Shown here: positions 5,315-5,446 of the stretch, piece after piece
How positions within the stretch are numbered: position 1 is the stretch's first letter
How the letters are laid out: every line of letters starts with the position of its first letter
Assembly (NCBI GenBank): GCA_002084385.1
Contig: NBLS01000103.1
Coordinates: forward strand, 1 to 5,446
DNA from: Desulfobacteraceae bacterium 4572_19
GTDB taxonomy: Bacteria; Desulfobacterota; Desulfobacteria; Desulfobacterales; NBLS01
Reading direction: 5' to 3'
Length of the DNA: 5,446 bases
The notes under the pieces: model-generated
What the model was told of the DNA's origin: nothing
The model's input: only the letters and a program-made list of their open reading frames with translations
Databases searched by the model: none
Program-made: the position numbers and the translations under genes

Positions 5315-5446
5315 TTATTCGTGAACTGTCGCAATTATTGCTTGTATTAATTCATCTTTTTTGGCAAATTTAATCTCTTTACGAAGGATGGATAATCCAT
5401 CTAATTGACGGGCAATTTGCCGTAATTCTGTTACCTTCATTTTATC
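5315..5446 (-). CDS. 3' end of a gene with a SAP/Rho_N-like C-terminus, cut by the window edge
   Basis: The minus-strand frame is open from the window edge to a TAA at 5317-5315, giving 43 residues, including KVTELRQIARQL and KKDELIQAI. The pattern of two short helices, xLRxxAxxL then (K)KxELIxAI, is that of SAP or Rho N-terminal-like nucleic-acid-binding folds. The ATG two codons in (GATAAAATG) has no visible ribosome site in the few bases available, so this is more likely the tail of a longer protein than a complete 41-residue one. Given its place at the head of the visible operon, a C-terminal extension of a shell or enzyme protein is possible, but the main part is outside the window. Confidence 0.55.
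   Translation of the reverse strand, partial: DKMKVTELRQIARQLDGLSILRKEIKFAKKDELIQAIIATVHE

Overview
The window carries part of a bacterial microcompartment (BMC) operon. Every gene is read from the minus strand, so transcription runs from high to low coordinates. Low GC, strong AAGGAG-type ribosome sites, tight gene packing and the protein types suggest an anaerobic member of the Bacillota (Clostridia-like). Genus cannot be read from the sequence.

In transcription order: the 3' end of a gene with a SAP/Rho_N-like tail (5446-5315); a CoA-acylating aldehyde dehydrogenase with a C-terminal encapsulation helix (5225-3759); a EutT-type cobalamin adenosyltransferase whose last ~35 codons are in another frame (3621-2859); the phosphotransacylase PduL (2742-2050); a BMC-associated protein resembling the eut_hyp/flavoprotein-like family (2069-1317); the EutN/CcmL pentamer vertex protein (1310-1035); a PduT-like tandem-domain shell protein with a pore cysteine (867-313); and the first 20 codons of an unidentified gene (61-1). 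Together they supply part of a metabolosome: an aldehyde is oxidised to acyl-CoA, PduL recycles CoA and yields acyl-phosphate, the adenosyltransferase implies a B12 link, and EutN and BMC-T are shell parts. The signature enzyme lies outside the window, so the substrate (propanediol, ethanolamine, choline or other) cannot be decided.

The most unusual content lies between the genes. Four copies of one short repeat family (156, 156, 49 and 67 bp), all in the same orientation, sit at four gene junctions. Each is flanked by a perfect 8-bp direct repeat, and the better copies have GTAA-type terminal inverted repeats. This is the signature of a non-autonomous transposable element (MITE), probably IS66-related. 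Removing each copy plus one 8-bp repeat restores a compact ancestral operon, with junctions of 0 to about 25 bp. In two cases the element now provides the stop codon of the upstream gene, and in two the target duplication re-creates the ribosome site of the downstream gene. A perfect 35-bp tandem duplication at the pduL start and the eutT frameshift are further recent-looking changes in the same operon.
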